Assembly (NCBI GenBank): GCA_946611635.1
Contig: CAMODW010000006.1
Span: 1 to 42,388 of the forward strand
Length of the DNA stretch: 42,388 nucleotides
Source: an uncultured Bacillota bacterium
GTDB lineage: Bacteria > Bacillota_I > Bacilli_A > RF39 > UBA660
Direction: 5' to 3'
Position numbers and translations under genes: made by a program. Positions 23,665-32,420 of the stretch are shown piece by piece. Numbering within the stretch: position 1 is the first letter of the stretch; each line of letters starts with the position of its first letter. The notes below the pieces were generated by a model that was not told the DNA's origin, made no database searches, and was given only the letters and a program-made list of their open reading frames with translations.

Positions 23665-26664
23665 CTATATTGGAATATCTTCATTAGATATTGTTCCGCT
23701 TGTTGTTTGTCCAACATCAATTATTGGAATTCCACCATTTGATGTTTGCTCTGCTTCATCGTCATTCACTATTTCTTCTGGAGGTATATCAACTGGTGTT
23801 TCAGCTTCTGTTGGTACTGCTTCAGGAGTTATTACTCCATCTTTACCTACTTGAGCATTTCCTGTATCTGTTATTGTTGCTCCATTTTCAGAAATTTCGA
23901 TTCCGCTAATAACTGGATTTCCACTATTAGATTGTTGAGATGATGGATCTACAATTTCAACTGCTGATGGATCTACAACTTCTTGGGCTTGATTAGCTAA
24001 GAGTTTTTTATAGAATTCGTCTTTTGCCGTTTGTACTCCAGTTTTAGCTTCTGCATATCCTGCTTTAGCTTCATCTAATTTAGTCATAGCTTCTTTTGCA
24101 TTTTTTACTGCTTCATTATATTCTTTAATAGCTTTATTATACTCGGCAGCATCAGCTTTTGTCCAAATAGCTTCTCCAGTTGCTGTTGATGTTTGATCTG
24201 CATATTTTTTCTTGATTTCTGCAACCTTTTCTTCATATTCAGCTTTTTGCTCTTTTGTCCAGTTCTTCATGTCGCCATTCTTAGCTATTAGTTCATTTTT
24301 AGCTTTTTGTGTCATTGAAGCAATTTTCTTCTTATCTTCTGCAGTAAGTTTTCCTTTTCCTACTTCTACAGCCATTTGTTTATAAGTGTTATTCTTAGCT
24401 GTTTCATAGCTCTTTTTAACTTCACTACTCCATTTGTTTGTATCTTTTCCATATGCTTTATTATATTTTTCTCTTAGAGATACCAAATTTTTCTCGTATT
24501 TAGCTTTTTGTTCTGTAGACCACGTTGACAAATCTGTTCCTCTTGAATATGCAACTTTTGTAGTAGCATCTGCTTCGGCTGCTTGGTATTTCTTGATATC
24601 ATCATTTGACCAGTTATTAATATTGCCACCTATCGAATTAACTGTTTCTGTATGTAACTTAGTAACTTCTTCGTTATAAGCTTTCATAGTTTTTGAATCC
24701 CATTGTGATGGATTTTCTTTTATACTTGTTCCGATTTTATTGGTTATTTCAGTAAGTTTTGTTTGAGCAGCTGTAACTGCAGCCATTGCGGTAATTGCTG
24801 CTGTGTTTGCCTCTGTATAGGACTTTTCAGATGCTGCTAATGTAGTATAAGCATTTTTAATACCTTCGTCACCACTCATATTGGCAAGTAACTTAGTTGT
24901 TGTACCATCTGTTAATGATGTTGCTGTTTGAGCGTTATCGTAAACTGTATCAAATTCTTTAACTCCATCTTTTTCAGCTAATTCATTAGCAATCTTAGCA
25001 AGTTGTTCTCTTTGATCACCACTTACTAAAGCACTTACTGTCAAATCACGATCTTGGATAATTGCTTCAATATCGGCATCTTCATATCCATATGCTTTTA
25101 ATTTTTCTCTTAATGGAGTTTTATCTTCAGCTTCAAATAATCTATTTGCTTCTTCAATTACTTCGGCTCTATGTTCGGAGATTGCTTCCTCTCCTTGAGC
25201 TTCGAATTGTTGTCTAGCTAAGTCATCATAATCTTTTGCTAGATCTTGAAGTTCGGTTGGTAATGTTTCTGTTGGTAATTCTGAAGCATCCTCAGGTGTT
25301 TCTAATGGTTCTGTATTACCTTCTGTTGGTGTAACAGTACCAGGTATTGTTGGTTCGGTAGGTGTTCCTGTAGTTTTTTCTTTTTCTTTATCTTCTTTTG
25401 GATTAGTAGGCGTTTCTGTAGGTGTTACGGTTGGATCTTTTGGATCCGTTTCTTTTGGATTAACAGGATCAGTTGTTTTACCCTTACTCTGCTTTCCGCT
25501 ACTGCCGCCTGAGCCACCTGAGCCGCCGCCTGAGCCGCCATGTCCGCCACCTGAGCCGCCACCTGAGCCGCCACCTGAGCCGCCGCCGTCATCATCATTA
25601 CTTGTATTATTATTATTGTTATTGTTTGTGTTGTCATTATTATTATCATTTTGATTTTCATCATCTTGTGTTTTATCATCATCATCTGATGTTTTGTCAT
25701 CTTCTGATGTTTTACTAGGATTGTTTGGATCATGATTAGCATTTAAGAATGATGCTAAACCAAAGGCTCCTAATGCTCCTCCAAATACTTTGGCATTATC
25801 TGTCGTTAAACCGTTGATTCCATCAAAGGCTTTAGATAGTGCTCCAGAGTATTTGTCTTTTGTCTCATCATCACCAATAAGACTTGAAGCACTTGTATAT
25901 TGACTTAAATCTATACCTAAAGATTTTGCCATATTGTTTTGATCTTCTTCTGTTGCTAAACCGAATGCTCTAGTTTTTGCGGCAAAACTTGTTAATGCAT
26001 TTACTTGATCAAGCATTGCTTGTCTTATAGCATCTCCCTTTTCTCCTGCATAATCTTCTGGAGAAATTCCAAGTTCTTCAGCTAATAGAGCTCCTTGAAC
26101 AACTGTACTCATACTCATACCAGTGTAAGTATAGAAAGCATTAAGAAGTTCTGATAAAGTATATTTTTCATCACCTACTGTGTAATATATAATTGGTGTC
26201 TCTCCACCATTAACATTTTCTTCCATAGAAACAGTAATTCCAAGTGATTCAAAGGATTTGGCGATATCTACATTTCCATTAAAGTTATTAACTGCTGTAA
26301 GTACTGCTGATAAAGCAGCTGATACGTCACCCATTTTTTTAATAATTTTGCCTACTGCCGATATAGCATTAGCATAGTGTTTATCAATATTTTGTTTGGC
26401 TGTTGATACTTTTCCTTCGGCTTCTTTTATCTTTGCTTCCCAGGCACTTACATCATCCGCATAATCTTCATCAGATTGGTTTTCGCCTTGCGGAGGTTTG
26501 GTATTATCTTTTTTAAACTGCTCTAATTTTGTATCCAAATCTTCATATGCTTCTGACTTTAATTGTTCAATGGGACCGTTTAAGCTCTTTGCTGAACTAG
26601 AAGCTAAATCGGCTGCTCCTTGTAATACTCCAACTTCTCCTTCGTCTACTTTTATTTTAGCCAT
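23665..26664 (-). CDS. Large T7SS-associated protein, low-complexity and repeat-rich
   Basis: The 999-residue protein has no recognised family. Residues 1-150 are helical and Ala/Lys-rich; 150-310 are a soluble domain. Then comes a disordered Asp/Asn stretch (about 315-355), a Gly/Ser linker (about 357-388), a Thr/Pro/Glu-rich stretch (about 395-465) and a helical region. Six copies of a roughly 30-residue motif, W(S/T)xxxKxxY, fall at about 650-835. The tail is Val/Pro/Glu-rich. No signal peptide or membrane segment is seen, which fits T7SS export. A 71-residue helical protein precedes it and DUF4176 follows, an order like LXG-effector modules. A perfect Shine-Dalgarno (AAGGAGGTG) precedes the ATG. 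Confidence 0.8.
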   Translation of the reverse strand: MAKIKVDEGEVGVLQGAADLASSSAKSLNGPIEQLKSEAYEDLDTKLEQFKKDNTKPPQGENQSDEDYADDVSAWEAKIKEAEGKVSTAKQNIDKHYANAISAVGKIIKKMGDVSAALSAVLTAVNNFNGNVDIAKSFESLGITVSMEENVNGGETPIIYYTVGDEKYTLSELLNAFYTYTGMSMSTVVQGALLAEELGISPEDYAGEKGDAIRQAMLDQVNALTSFAAKTRAFGLATEEDQNNMAKSLGIDLSQYTSASSLIGDDETKDKYSGALSKAFDGINGLTTDNAKVFGGALGAFGLASFLNANHDPNNPSKTSEDDKTSDDDDKTQDDENQNDNNNDNTNNNNNNNTSNDDDGGGSGGGSGGGSGGGHGGSGGGSGGSGGSSGKQSKGKTTDPVNPKETDPKDPTVTPTETPTNPKEDKEKEKTTGTPTEPTIPGTVTPTEGNTEPLETPEDASELPTETLPTELQDLAKDYDDLARQQFEAQGEEAISEHRAEVIEEANRLFEAEDKTPLREKLKAYGYEDADIEAIIQDRDLTVSALVSGDQREQLAKIANELAEKDGVKEFDTVYDNAQTATSLTDGTTTKLLANMSGDEGIKNAYTTLAASEKSYTEANTAAITAMAAVTAAQTKLTEITNKIGTSIKENPSQWDSKTMKAYNEEVTKLHTETVNSIGGNINNWSNDDIKKYQAAEADATTKVAYSRGTDLSTWSTEQKAKYEKNLVSLREKYNKAYGKDTNKWSSEVKKSYETAKNNTYKQMAVEVGKGKLTAEDKKKIASMTQKAKNELIAKNGDMKNWTKEQKAEYEEKVAEIKKKYADQTSTATGEAIWTKADAAEYNKAIKEYNEAVKNAKEAMTKLDEAKAGYAEAKTGVQTAKDEFYKKLLANQAQEVVDPSAVEIVDPSSQQSNSGNPVISGIEISENGATITDTGNAQVGKDGVITPEAVPTEAETPVDIPPEEIVNDDEAEQTSNGGIPIIDVGQTTSGTISNEDIPI
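25498..25588. repeat. Imperfect 12-bp tandem repeat coding for a Gly/Ser linker
   Basis: Repeats of the type CCACCTGAGCCG on the plus strand code for Gly-Gly-Gly-Ser-type units on the minus strand, within the 999-residue protein. The block is strikingly GC-rich compared with its surroundings, because glycine codons are forced. Units are imperfect, so slippage and length variation are likely. Confidence 0.85.
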
Positions 26665-26683
26665 TTTTTCACCTCCTTATGTT

Positions 26684-26899
26684 CTATAAATTAATGCTCG
26701 CTTCAAATACTATATTATCTGCTTCATCTTCTATTGCTTTGCAATTTGTTTCTGCAACATCTTTTATACTCTTTCCAGCATCACTCATTTTTTTTCCTTC
26801 TGAGTATATTACTTCATCTGTAAATTTATCCGCAAGGGAATCTAACTCTGTCTTTAGATTCCCTGTTGGTTTTTTCACTATACCTGCATCTGCTGCCAT
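26684..26899 (-). CDS. Small helical protein in T7SS operon (possible effector partner)
   Basis: The 71-residue, mostly helical, acidic protein is not recognised as a named family. It has no signal peptide, membrane segment or WXG motif. It sits immediately upstream of the 999-residue protein (19-base gap) and downstream of the 1308-residue protein (15-base gap), with a Shine-Dalgarno AAGGTGA. Small helical proteins of this size encoded just before LXG effectors act as their targeting partners in other Firmicutes; that role here is an inference from size and position. Confidence 0.7.
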   Translation of the reverse strand: MAADAGIVKKPTGNLKTELDSLADKFTDEVIYSEGKKMSDAGKSIKDVAETNCKAIEDEADNIVFEASINL

Positions 26900-26914
26900 A
26901 ATATCTCACCTTTC

Positions 26915-29900
26915 TTAATATACATATACTTTACCTGTTGCTGGATCAAATATCATTGTTTTGCCTTTTCCATCTCTATAGGTATAGTATCCATTTTCGT
27001 ATTTGAATTCACATGATTGATAATTTATGCTCATAGTATAAGTATAATCTTCTGGATTTTTAACTATTTTATCAACAACACCTTCTTCTTTCAGATTATT
27101 AACTGTATTGCCGTTTGAATCTTTAATAGTTATATCATTTGGTGTTGTTTCAGTTGGATTTCCTGGTGGTGGTTCTATTGGTTTTGAGTGATTTTGTACA
27201 CCTTGGTATACTGTCCAATCTTTTATTTTACTTTCGTCATAACCTTCTCCGCCTTCACCGTAGTTTTCTCTCATTGCTTGAAGCTCTTCGTATGTCATTT
27301 TACTCTTTGTATCTGTGCCATACTCATTTGTACTTGCATCAGATTTTAAGGCATCAATATAATAATATTCATCTGGATTATCAACATTTATTAGTTTTCC
27401 ATCTTTTACTACATAGGCTGAGTTTGGATCTAATGTAATTGTTAGTTCATAACCAGTGCCCCCAGGACTAAGGTCGTATTGTATATTTCCACCATTTTCA
27501 AATGTAATCATTGATCCTTCTTCGGCATTATTTAAGAAATCAATATAATCTTGCTTGTTTTCAGTACTTGTATTATACATGTAAGTAGGAGAAATACCAC
27601 TTTCGGCTATTTGATCTATTTGTTCTTTACTAAATTGATAACTACCGTATTTTGTATTGTTTGTATGTGCTTTGCCATTTGCATCATAACCATATGTTGT
27701 ACCATCATTTAATACAACTTCTCTTGCTACCATTTCTTTGTTTTCACCATTCGCATCATATTGATATTCTTCATATGATCCGTTTGGATGCGTGTCTTTA
27801 GAATCTTTTAATTTTCCATTTGAGTCAAATGTATATTCGCTTTTATCGCCTGTTGACTTTTCTACTGTTTTACTTGACATTTTTCCATCTGTATAGTCAA
27901 TAGTTGTTGTTTCGCTGCTATTTTTTAAGACTGATTTTGTAACATTTTGAGAAGAATCATATTCATAGGAAACGTAGTTACCATTTTTATCATTAGTAAT
28001 TGTTTCTTCTGAGATTGTTCCATCTTCGTTGTATTTTACTACTTGTGTTCCTTCATATGAAGCATTATTGTTATTATTATGTGATTTTAAGTCTTTACCC
28101 TTTATTATTGTTTCTTCTTTATTTCCATTACTGTCATAAGTGGTAGTTTCAGTTCTTGTAGTATTACCATTTTTGTCTTGAATTTGTTTTTCATATATTT
28201 TATCTGGATTTCCATTTTCAAAAGTTGTTTCTGTATATTTACCATCAACAATTTCTCTTCTTGTTGTTTTACCTGGCTCAGATGGAATTTCTGTGTCTTT
28301 TAATTTATCGTATTGTTCTTTATTTACTGTTGTTCCATCGTATGAATATGATGTAACATTACCATTTTTATCTTTTTCCATTACAAATGTATGGCTTTGG
28401 TCATAATTATAATCAATACCATCAACACCCTGCTCTACCCAATGTTCTGTTACTTTGCTTGTACCATCATCATTGTATTCTTCTAATGATGAATGATCAC
28501 TATATTCTTGATATTTACTATATGGTTTTTCTTTACCACCAACATTTTGCGTTGTTGTTTCGGTATATATTTTTCCACCATTACCATCATCTTCTAACGA
28601 ATATGTGGTTTTAGTGTTAGTACCATCATCAGTTGATGAACCTTTTTGTAAATTATGGTATTGGTTTTCTGTTACATTTGTGCCATCAACATCATACTTA
28701 GGTGCTTTTCCATCTTCTTCTGTTATTGTATATTTATGTCCATCATTATAGTCTTCAGTAGTTTTATAACTTCCATCTTCTTGTAATTCTTTATCAGAGG
28801 TATGGCCATCATCATATTCTTTATGTACTCTTTGAGGTTTATCTGGATCAGTACCTGGTGTTGTTTCAGTATATGCGCCGTCTTCTATTGAATATGTAAC
28901 TCCATCTTCTGAAGTTTTTCCTGTTAGTTTATTATAGTGTTCTTCAGAAACATCTGTTAATTCTCCAGTTTTGGAGTCTCTATATTTATATGTAGTTTCT
29001 CCATTTTCCGTTGTTTCTTGAGATACTGCATCGTTATTTTCGTCATAATATGTTGTTTCTGTTTTTGTTATATTTCCTTCTATATCACGATATGTTTTTT
29101 CTTCAGAAAGAATATTATCTCCATCGCTTGTCGTTTTTGTAATGCTTCCATCATTTGTATCAATGCTATAAGTTACATCATGTCCTTCTTCATCTTTTGT
29201 CTTTCCTTGATTCATTAAAGCATTATATTCTTCGGCATTTAGGGTTACCTTTCTTGTACCATCATCATAGGTATAAGATGTTGGGTTACCATTTTCATCG
29301 TAAGTAACTGTTAGTTCCCCTTCGCCAACACCTGGAATAGTTCCAGCTGGTATAGTTGTTTTAGTAACCACATTACCATTTTCATCTAAACCATATGTTG
29401 TTGCGCCTTCAGTTTCGCCAGCAAGCGCTTTAGCATAATCGCTATTATCAGTTATATTCTTATAAGCTTCTGCTAATTCATCAGCTTTATCGCCAGAAAC
29501 TTTTCCATACTCATCCATGAAAGTTAAGCTGCCATCTGGGTTTCTAACAACTTTGTATTCTTTTCCATCAACAGTTATTGTTGTTTCTCCATTTTCGTTA
29601 TTACCTAATTCATAGGTCTTACCATTTTCTTCAGGATCAGTCCAACTAGATGTATGATTGGTTTTATCGTCTGTAACATTAGTTGTTGTACTAGTTCCAC
29701 CTGTAGTTCCACTTCCTTCTTCTTCAGTTGTTGTATTTGTTGTAGAACTATTTGTAGAACCTTTTATTCCCTCATAGAATTTATTCATTACATCTGTATC
29801 GTTAGGGTCTCTCTTAATGTTATCGATGTAGTAATTTGTCTCAACCAAATTACCATTTTCGTCATATTTATATTCTATTTTGTACTCTTTTCCATCTTCA

Positions 29901-30841
29901 CCTGTGTATGTAACAGATTTTAGATTTCCGTTTTCGTCATATTCATGTTTTCCATTAGTACCATCTATTTTACCTTTTATTTCATCTAGATTGTTTTTAA
30001 TTTCTTCACGAACACTTGCAGGCAATTTATCAAAGGCATTTTTAGCTTCTTCGGACATGTTATTAGGATCTTTAAGATATTCAGCACCATATTTATTTTG
30101 CCAATATTCTTTCATTTGTTGTTTAACAGTCTCATCGTTATAATAAGCTTTTTCAAATTCTGTTTTCGCCATTGGTGTAGCTGTGGTTGGATCATATACC
30201 CAGTTTGGCTTTTCTGTTGTTCCGGTATTTTTTACTTCTCCACCAGAATAGTATACTGTTTCGAATTCTAACTTATCAGAATTCCAACGTGTTTCTTCAA
30301 CAAATTTTATATTTCCATTTTCGTCATAATATACTTTTGTATCGATAATTCTACCATTTTCTACTTTTTTAATGCTTGTATAGGCGACACCATTTTCATC
30401 ATAACTTAATGAATCTTTATGATTCTCGTAATAAGATGATTGTGCAGCTGCAAAAGCAGTTTTTCCTGCTTCAGTTTTTAAGGCTGTTGTATGGAATGAA
30501 CGTGCTTTATTAGCAATATCATCTATATTTACATCTTGTTTAACTTTATAAGTTCCTTCTTCTAAGTTAGTAAATTGATTAGCCATACCGCTTACTAAAG
30601 CTGCCCAGTTTTCAAAAGTTGCCATAAAATCCTTTAGGGTTCCAGAGTTTTCATCCCACGCAGAAAGAATCTTTGTAGCTCCTTCGCCATACATTGCTCC
30701 ATCTGGTGTGGTTAAATCTTCTGCCATTCTGGAATCTGCTTTTTCATATGCAGTACTAACATTTTGAAAAGAATCGCCGATGGCGTTCATAGTTGAGACT
30801 ACACCATCTTTGTCAAACATTTGGGTTTCATTACTTGCCAT
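26915..30841 (-). CDS. Giant WXG100-like-headed YD-repeat protein, probable T7SS substrate
   Basis: The first 110 of 1308 residues form a WXG100-sized helical head (FDKDGVVSTMNAIGDSF, then a turn near 50-58 with AMYGEG in place of WXG). The body (about 150-1100) is dominated by YD-type repeats of the kind YDENGNLxxxxY, at least 13 of them, interspersed with four copies of a unit carrying VxxExYxxL then TYSI (about residues 520-880). A distinct C-terminal region of about 200 residues follows, with no recognised toxin motif. No signal peptide or membrane segment is present. Export by the type VII system and a surface or extracellular role are inferred from the head and the operon. Shine-Dalgarno AGAGGTG precedes the ATG. 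Confidence 0.85.
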   Translation of the reverse strand: MASNETQMFDKDGVVSTMNAIGDSFQNVSTAYEKADSRMAEDLTTPDGAMYGEGATKILSAWDENSGTLKDFMATFENWAALVSGMANQFTNLEEGTYKVKQDVNIDDIANKARSFHTTALKTEAGKTAFAAAQSSYYENHKDSLSYDENGVAYTSIKKVENGRIIDTKVYYDENGNIKFVEETRWNSDKLEFETVYYSGGEVKNTGTTEKPNWVYDPTTATPMAKTEFEKAYYNDETVKQQMKEYWQNKYGAEYLKDPNNMSEEAKNAFDKLPASVREEIKNNLDEIKGKIDGTNGKHEYDENGNLKSVTYTGEDGKEYKIEYKYDENGNLVETNYYIDNIKRDPNDTDVMNKFYEGIKGSTNSSTTNTTTEEEGSGTTGGTSTTTNVTDDKTNHTSSWTDPEENGKTYELGNNENGETTITVDGKEYKVVRNPDGSLTFMDEYGKVSGDKADELAEAYKNITDNSDYAKALAGETEGATTYGLDENGNVVTKTTIPAGTIPGVGEGELTVTYDENGNPTSYTYDDGTRKVTLNAEEYNALMNQGKTKDEEGHDVTYSIDTNDGSITKTTSDGDNILSEEKTYRDIEGNITKTETTYYDENNDAVSQETTENGETTYKYRDSKTGELTDVSEEHYNKLTGKTSEDGVTYSIEDGAYTETTPGTDPDKPQRVHKEYDDGHTSDKELQEDGSYKTTEDYNDGHKYTITEEDGKAPKYDVDGTNVTENQYHNLQKGSSTDDGTNTKTTYSLEDDGNGGKIYTETTTQNVGGKEKPYSKYQEYSDHSSLEEYNDDGTSKVTEHWVEQGVDGIDYNYDQSHTFVMEKDKNGNVTSYSYDGTTVNKEQYDKLKDTEIPSEPGKTTRREIVDGKYTETTFENGNPDKIYEKQIQDKNGNTTRTETTTYDSNGNKEETIIKGKDLKSHNNNNNASYEGTQVVKYNEDGTISEETITNDKNGNYVSYEYDSSQNVTKSVLKNSSETTTIDYTDGKMSSKTVEKSTGDKSEYTFDSNGKLKDSKDTHPNGSYEEYQYDANGENKEMVAREVVLNDGTTYGYDANGKAHTNNTKYGSYQFSKEQIDQIAESGISPTYMYNTSTENKQDYIDFLNNAEEGSMITFENGGNIQYDLSPGGTGYELTITLDPNSAYVVKDGKLINVDNPDEYYYIDALKSDASTNEYGTDTKSKMTYEELQAMRENYGEGGEGYDESKIKDWTVYQGVQNHSKPIEPPPGNPTETTPNDITIKDSNGNTVNNLKEEGVVDKIVKNPEDYTYTMSINYQSCEFKYENGYYTYRDGKGKTMIFDPATGKVYVY

Positions 30842-30861
30842 TATTTCACCTCTTTGTATTT

Positions 30862-31167
30862 TTATTCAGACATTTTGCCTATTTGTTCTTCTATAGCTTT
30901 TATTGCTTCTGTAGCCGGACCATTTAGTTTCTCAAGTTCTTTTTCAAAAGCTTGAACAACTTCATCTAATGTGTCTAAAGCGCCTTTGTAGTTATGTGCT
31001 CCATCATGAAAAGTTGTATAACTTGATCCTGACCAACATTTTCCTTCCATTCCATCAATGGAATTAAATATTGATTCAATACCGCTTTGTATATTTGTAG
31101 AGGTTGTTTTTAGTTCAGTTGCCAAAGATGTCATTTTATCTGTGTCTAAAGCAAATGTATATGCCAT
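30862..31167 (-). CDS. WXG100-family protein
   Basis: The 101-residue protein has the WXG100 layout: two helices split by the turn motif CWSGSSYTTF (W-S-G near residue 48). It begins AYTFALDTDKM and has the usual acidic, Lys/Glu-rich C-terminal helix. WXG100 proteins are secreted as dimers through EssC, or serve as export partners. It follows the 31200-31263 hairpins and precedes the giant YD-repeat protein by 20 bases, so it may be that protein's export partner. Confidence 0.87.
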   Translation of the reverse strand: MAYTFALDTDKMTSLATELKTTSTNIQSGIESIFNSIDGMEGKCWSGSSYTTFHDGAHNYKGALDTLDEVVQAFEKELEKLNGPATEAIKAIEEQIGKMSE

Positions 31168-31199
31168 ACAAATCCATCCTTTCTTAAAAAGTACATTAA

Positions 31200-31263
31200 T
31201 ACAATATAAATAAAAGATAATTACTATCTTTTACTTATATTGTACTGTGAAAATTCACAGTAC
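31200..31263 (-). repeat. Two overlapping inverted repeats between WXG100 genes
   Basis: The larger hairpin has 20-bp arms (31200-31219 with 31225-31244, one wobble on the transcript) and a 5-base loop. The smaller has perfect 9-bp arms (31242-31250 with 31255-31263) and a 4-base loop. They share three bases (31242-31244), so the full forms compete. Neither is followed by a T run on the minus strand, so they look like mRNA-processing or stabilising structures or an attenuator after the second WXG100-like gene. Confidence 0.85.
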
Positions 31264-31265
31264 TA

Positions 31266-31592
31266 TTATTGAACATCTGCACCTTCAACAGTGCTAGTAG
31301 ATTCTTGTAATTGTTGATTAGCTTTTGCAGCTTCGATACTTTGATCGTACCAATTATTGAAGTTTTGTAGGAAAGCTTCGAAAGTTGCTGCTAAGTCAGA
31401 CCATTGACTTTTAATTGCGCTTGCTGCTTGGCCAGAATAAGCGTCGTTCATAGAACCATTACCAATGTTTTCATCTATATCGGTAGATCCATTGATTAAA
31501 ATAGTTCTAATTCTTGAAGCATGGTCCATTATTTCTTTAAAGTCTTGAGCGACATTTCTTTCATTAAAAGACTCAGTTCCATTATTTGCCAT
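31266..31592 (-). CDS. WXG100-like protein (EsxA-type)
   Basis: The 108-residue protein is WXG100-sized and helical, with AYSGQAASAIKSQW at about 54-67, where Tyr-Ser-Gly replaces Trp-x-Gly, a common variant. The second helix contains WYDQSIEAAKANQQLQ, and a short Ser/Thr-rich tail follows. It lies between two other WXG100 genes and has a strong Shine-Dalgarno (GGAAGGGAGA). The hairpins directly downstream suggest that esaB and the first two WXG100-like genes give a more abundant mRNA segment. Confidence 0.85.
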   Translation of the reverse strand: MANNGTESFNERNVAQDFKEIMDHASRIRTILINGSTDIDENIGNGSMNDAYSGQAASAIKSQWSDLAATFEAFLQNFNNWYDQSIEAAKANQQLQESTSTVEGADVQ

Positions 31593-31609
31593 TATTATTT
31601 CTCCCTTCC

Positions 31610-31993
31610 TTAAATTATGCCAGTTGTTGAGTTTGCAGCTGGATTAGTTGCATTTGCATTAACTGCATTAGCATTTTGTTCAGCATCTCTTGTAACGATA
31701 CCTCTAACATTTGTAGTTGTTTCTTCAGATTCTTCAGATGTTCTATGGAAATGATCAACATATGCTTTTAGATTTGCTTCCATTGTTTCGATTTTTGTTT
31801 TACGGAAGTTATCGCATTTACCTTTTAAATCTTCGTAAATACTTCCACTCCAATGGTCAGGTTGATTCATTTTGTTGTCGATTACATCAAACATTCCCTC
31901 AACTTCTTCACTAAATTCTTGTAAATGTTTAGCTGTAGTATTAGCTAATTCTTCTATTGTAGAGGAATTATAAACTAAAGTTTCTCCATCCAT
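31610..31993 (-). CDS. WXG100-like protein with extended tail
   Basis: The 127-residue protein contains the turn motif HWSGSIYEDLKGK at about 47-59 between two helices, as in the WXG100 family. It is longer than usual because of an Asn/Ala/Thr-rich tail of about 30 residues (NANAVNANATNPAANSTTG). It follows esaB by 14 bases with a perfect Shine-Dalgarno (AAGGAGGTG). It is probably a secreted substrate or co-substrate of EssC. Confidence 0.85.
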   Translation of the reverse strand: MDGETLVYNSSTIEELANTTAKHLQEFSEEVEGMFDVIDNKMNQPDHWSGSIYEDLKGKCDNFRKTKIETMEANLKAYVDHFHRTSEESEETTTNVRGIVTRDAEQNANAVNANATNPAANSTTGII

Positions 31994-32007
31994 GTAAATT
32001 CACCTCC

Positions 32008-32265
32008 TTATAGTAGTATTATTTTAGTACCATTCATGATTCCATTTTCCAAGAAACTTCTTTCTGTATCATAGATGATACCTGTTTGTGCATTAATTAA
32101 TGACAATTTGTCCGTTATTTTAAACGCACCGTTGCTCATTTCATTAATGGCTTTATTTAATAAGAATATAATTTCAATAGTCTTCTTATTAACAGGAATA
32201 AAAACATTGTATTTTGTTTCTATACTAGGTACTATCAAATCTACACAGACTTTATTATTATTCAT
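32008..32265 (-). CDS. esaB: EsaB/YukD-like ubiquitin-fold T7SS protein
   Basis: The 85-residue protein has the YukD/EsaB pattern: VDLIVPSIETKYNVFIPVNK, then LLNKAIN in the first helix, and TGIIYDTERSF..NGIMNGTKIILL at the end, typical of the beta-grasp fold. EsaB is a cytoplasmic regulatory or accessory component of type VIIb secretion. It is the first gene of the substrate operon, about 90 bases downstream of a promoter, with Shine-Dalgarno AAGGAGTG. Confidence 0.85.
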   Translation of the reverse strand: MNNNKVCVDLIVPSIETKYNVFIPVNKKTIEIIFLLNKAINEMSNGAFKITDKLSLINAQTGIIYDTERSFLENGIMNGTKIILL

Positions 32266-32361
32266 AATAACACTCCTTTTTGTAGATTTAAGAATATATT
32301 GATTAGTACACCAAATTGTTATCCCCCTAGTTTAACTATTCACTACACTCTTATATTAATA

Positions 32362-32390
32362 ATTTTACAATATGCAACTTTTAAAGTCAA
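32362..32390 (-). promoter_or_regulatory. Promoter of the esaB-WXG100 operon
   Basis: On the minus strand TTGACT (32385-32390) and TAAAAT (32362-32367) are 17 bases apart. It lies just downstream of the glycosyltransferase terminator. The leader is about 90 bases long with no obvious hairpin. Confidence 0.75.
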
Positions 32391-32392
32391 CG

Positions 32393-32420
32393 AAAAAGAG
32401 GAATTATTGATGTTCCTCTT
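32393..32420 (-). terminator. Intrinsic terminator of the glycosyltransferase gene
   Basis: A perfect 8-bp stem (32396-32403 with 32413-32420) with a 9-base loop is followed on the minus strand by a run of Ts. It overlaps the stop codon. Confidence 0.85.

Noticed and set aside
25425-25742. Met/Ile/Gln-rich minus-strand frame over the Gly/Ser linker
   Set aside because: It is an alternate frame of the 999-residue gene produced by low-complexity codons. No start signal is present.
29018-30143. Cys/Phe/Ile-rich plus-strand frames opposite the YD-repeat gene
   Set aside because: They are antisense shadows caused by Asp/Asn/Glu-rich codons on the coding strand, with no ribosome-binding sites.
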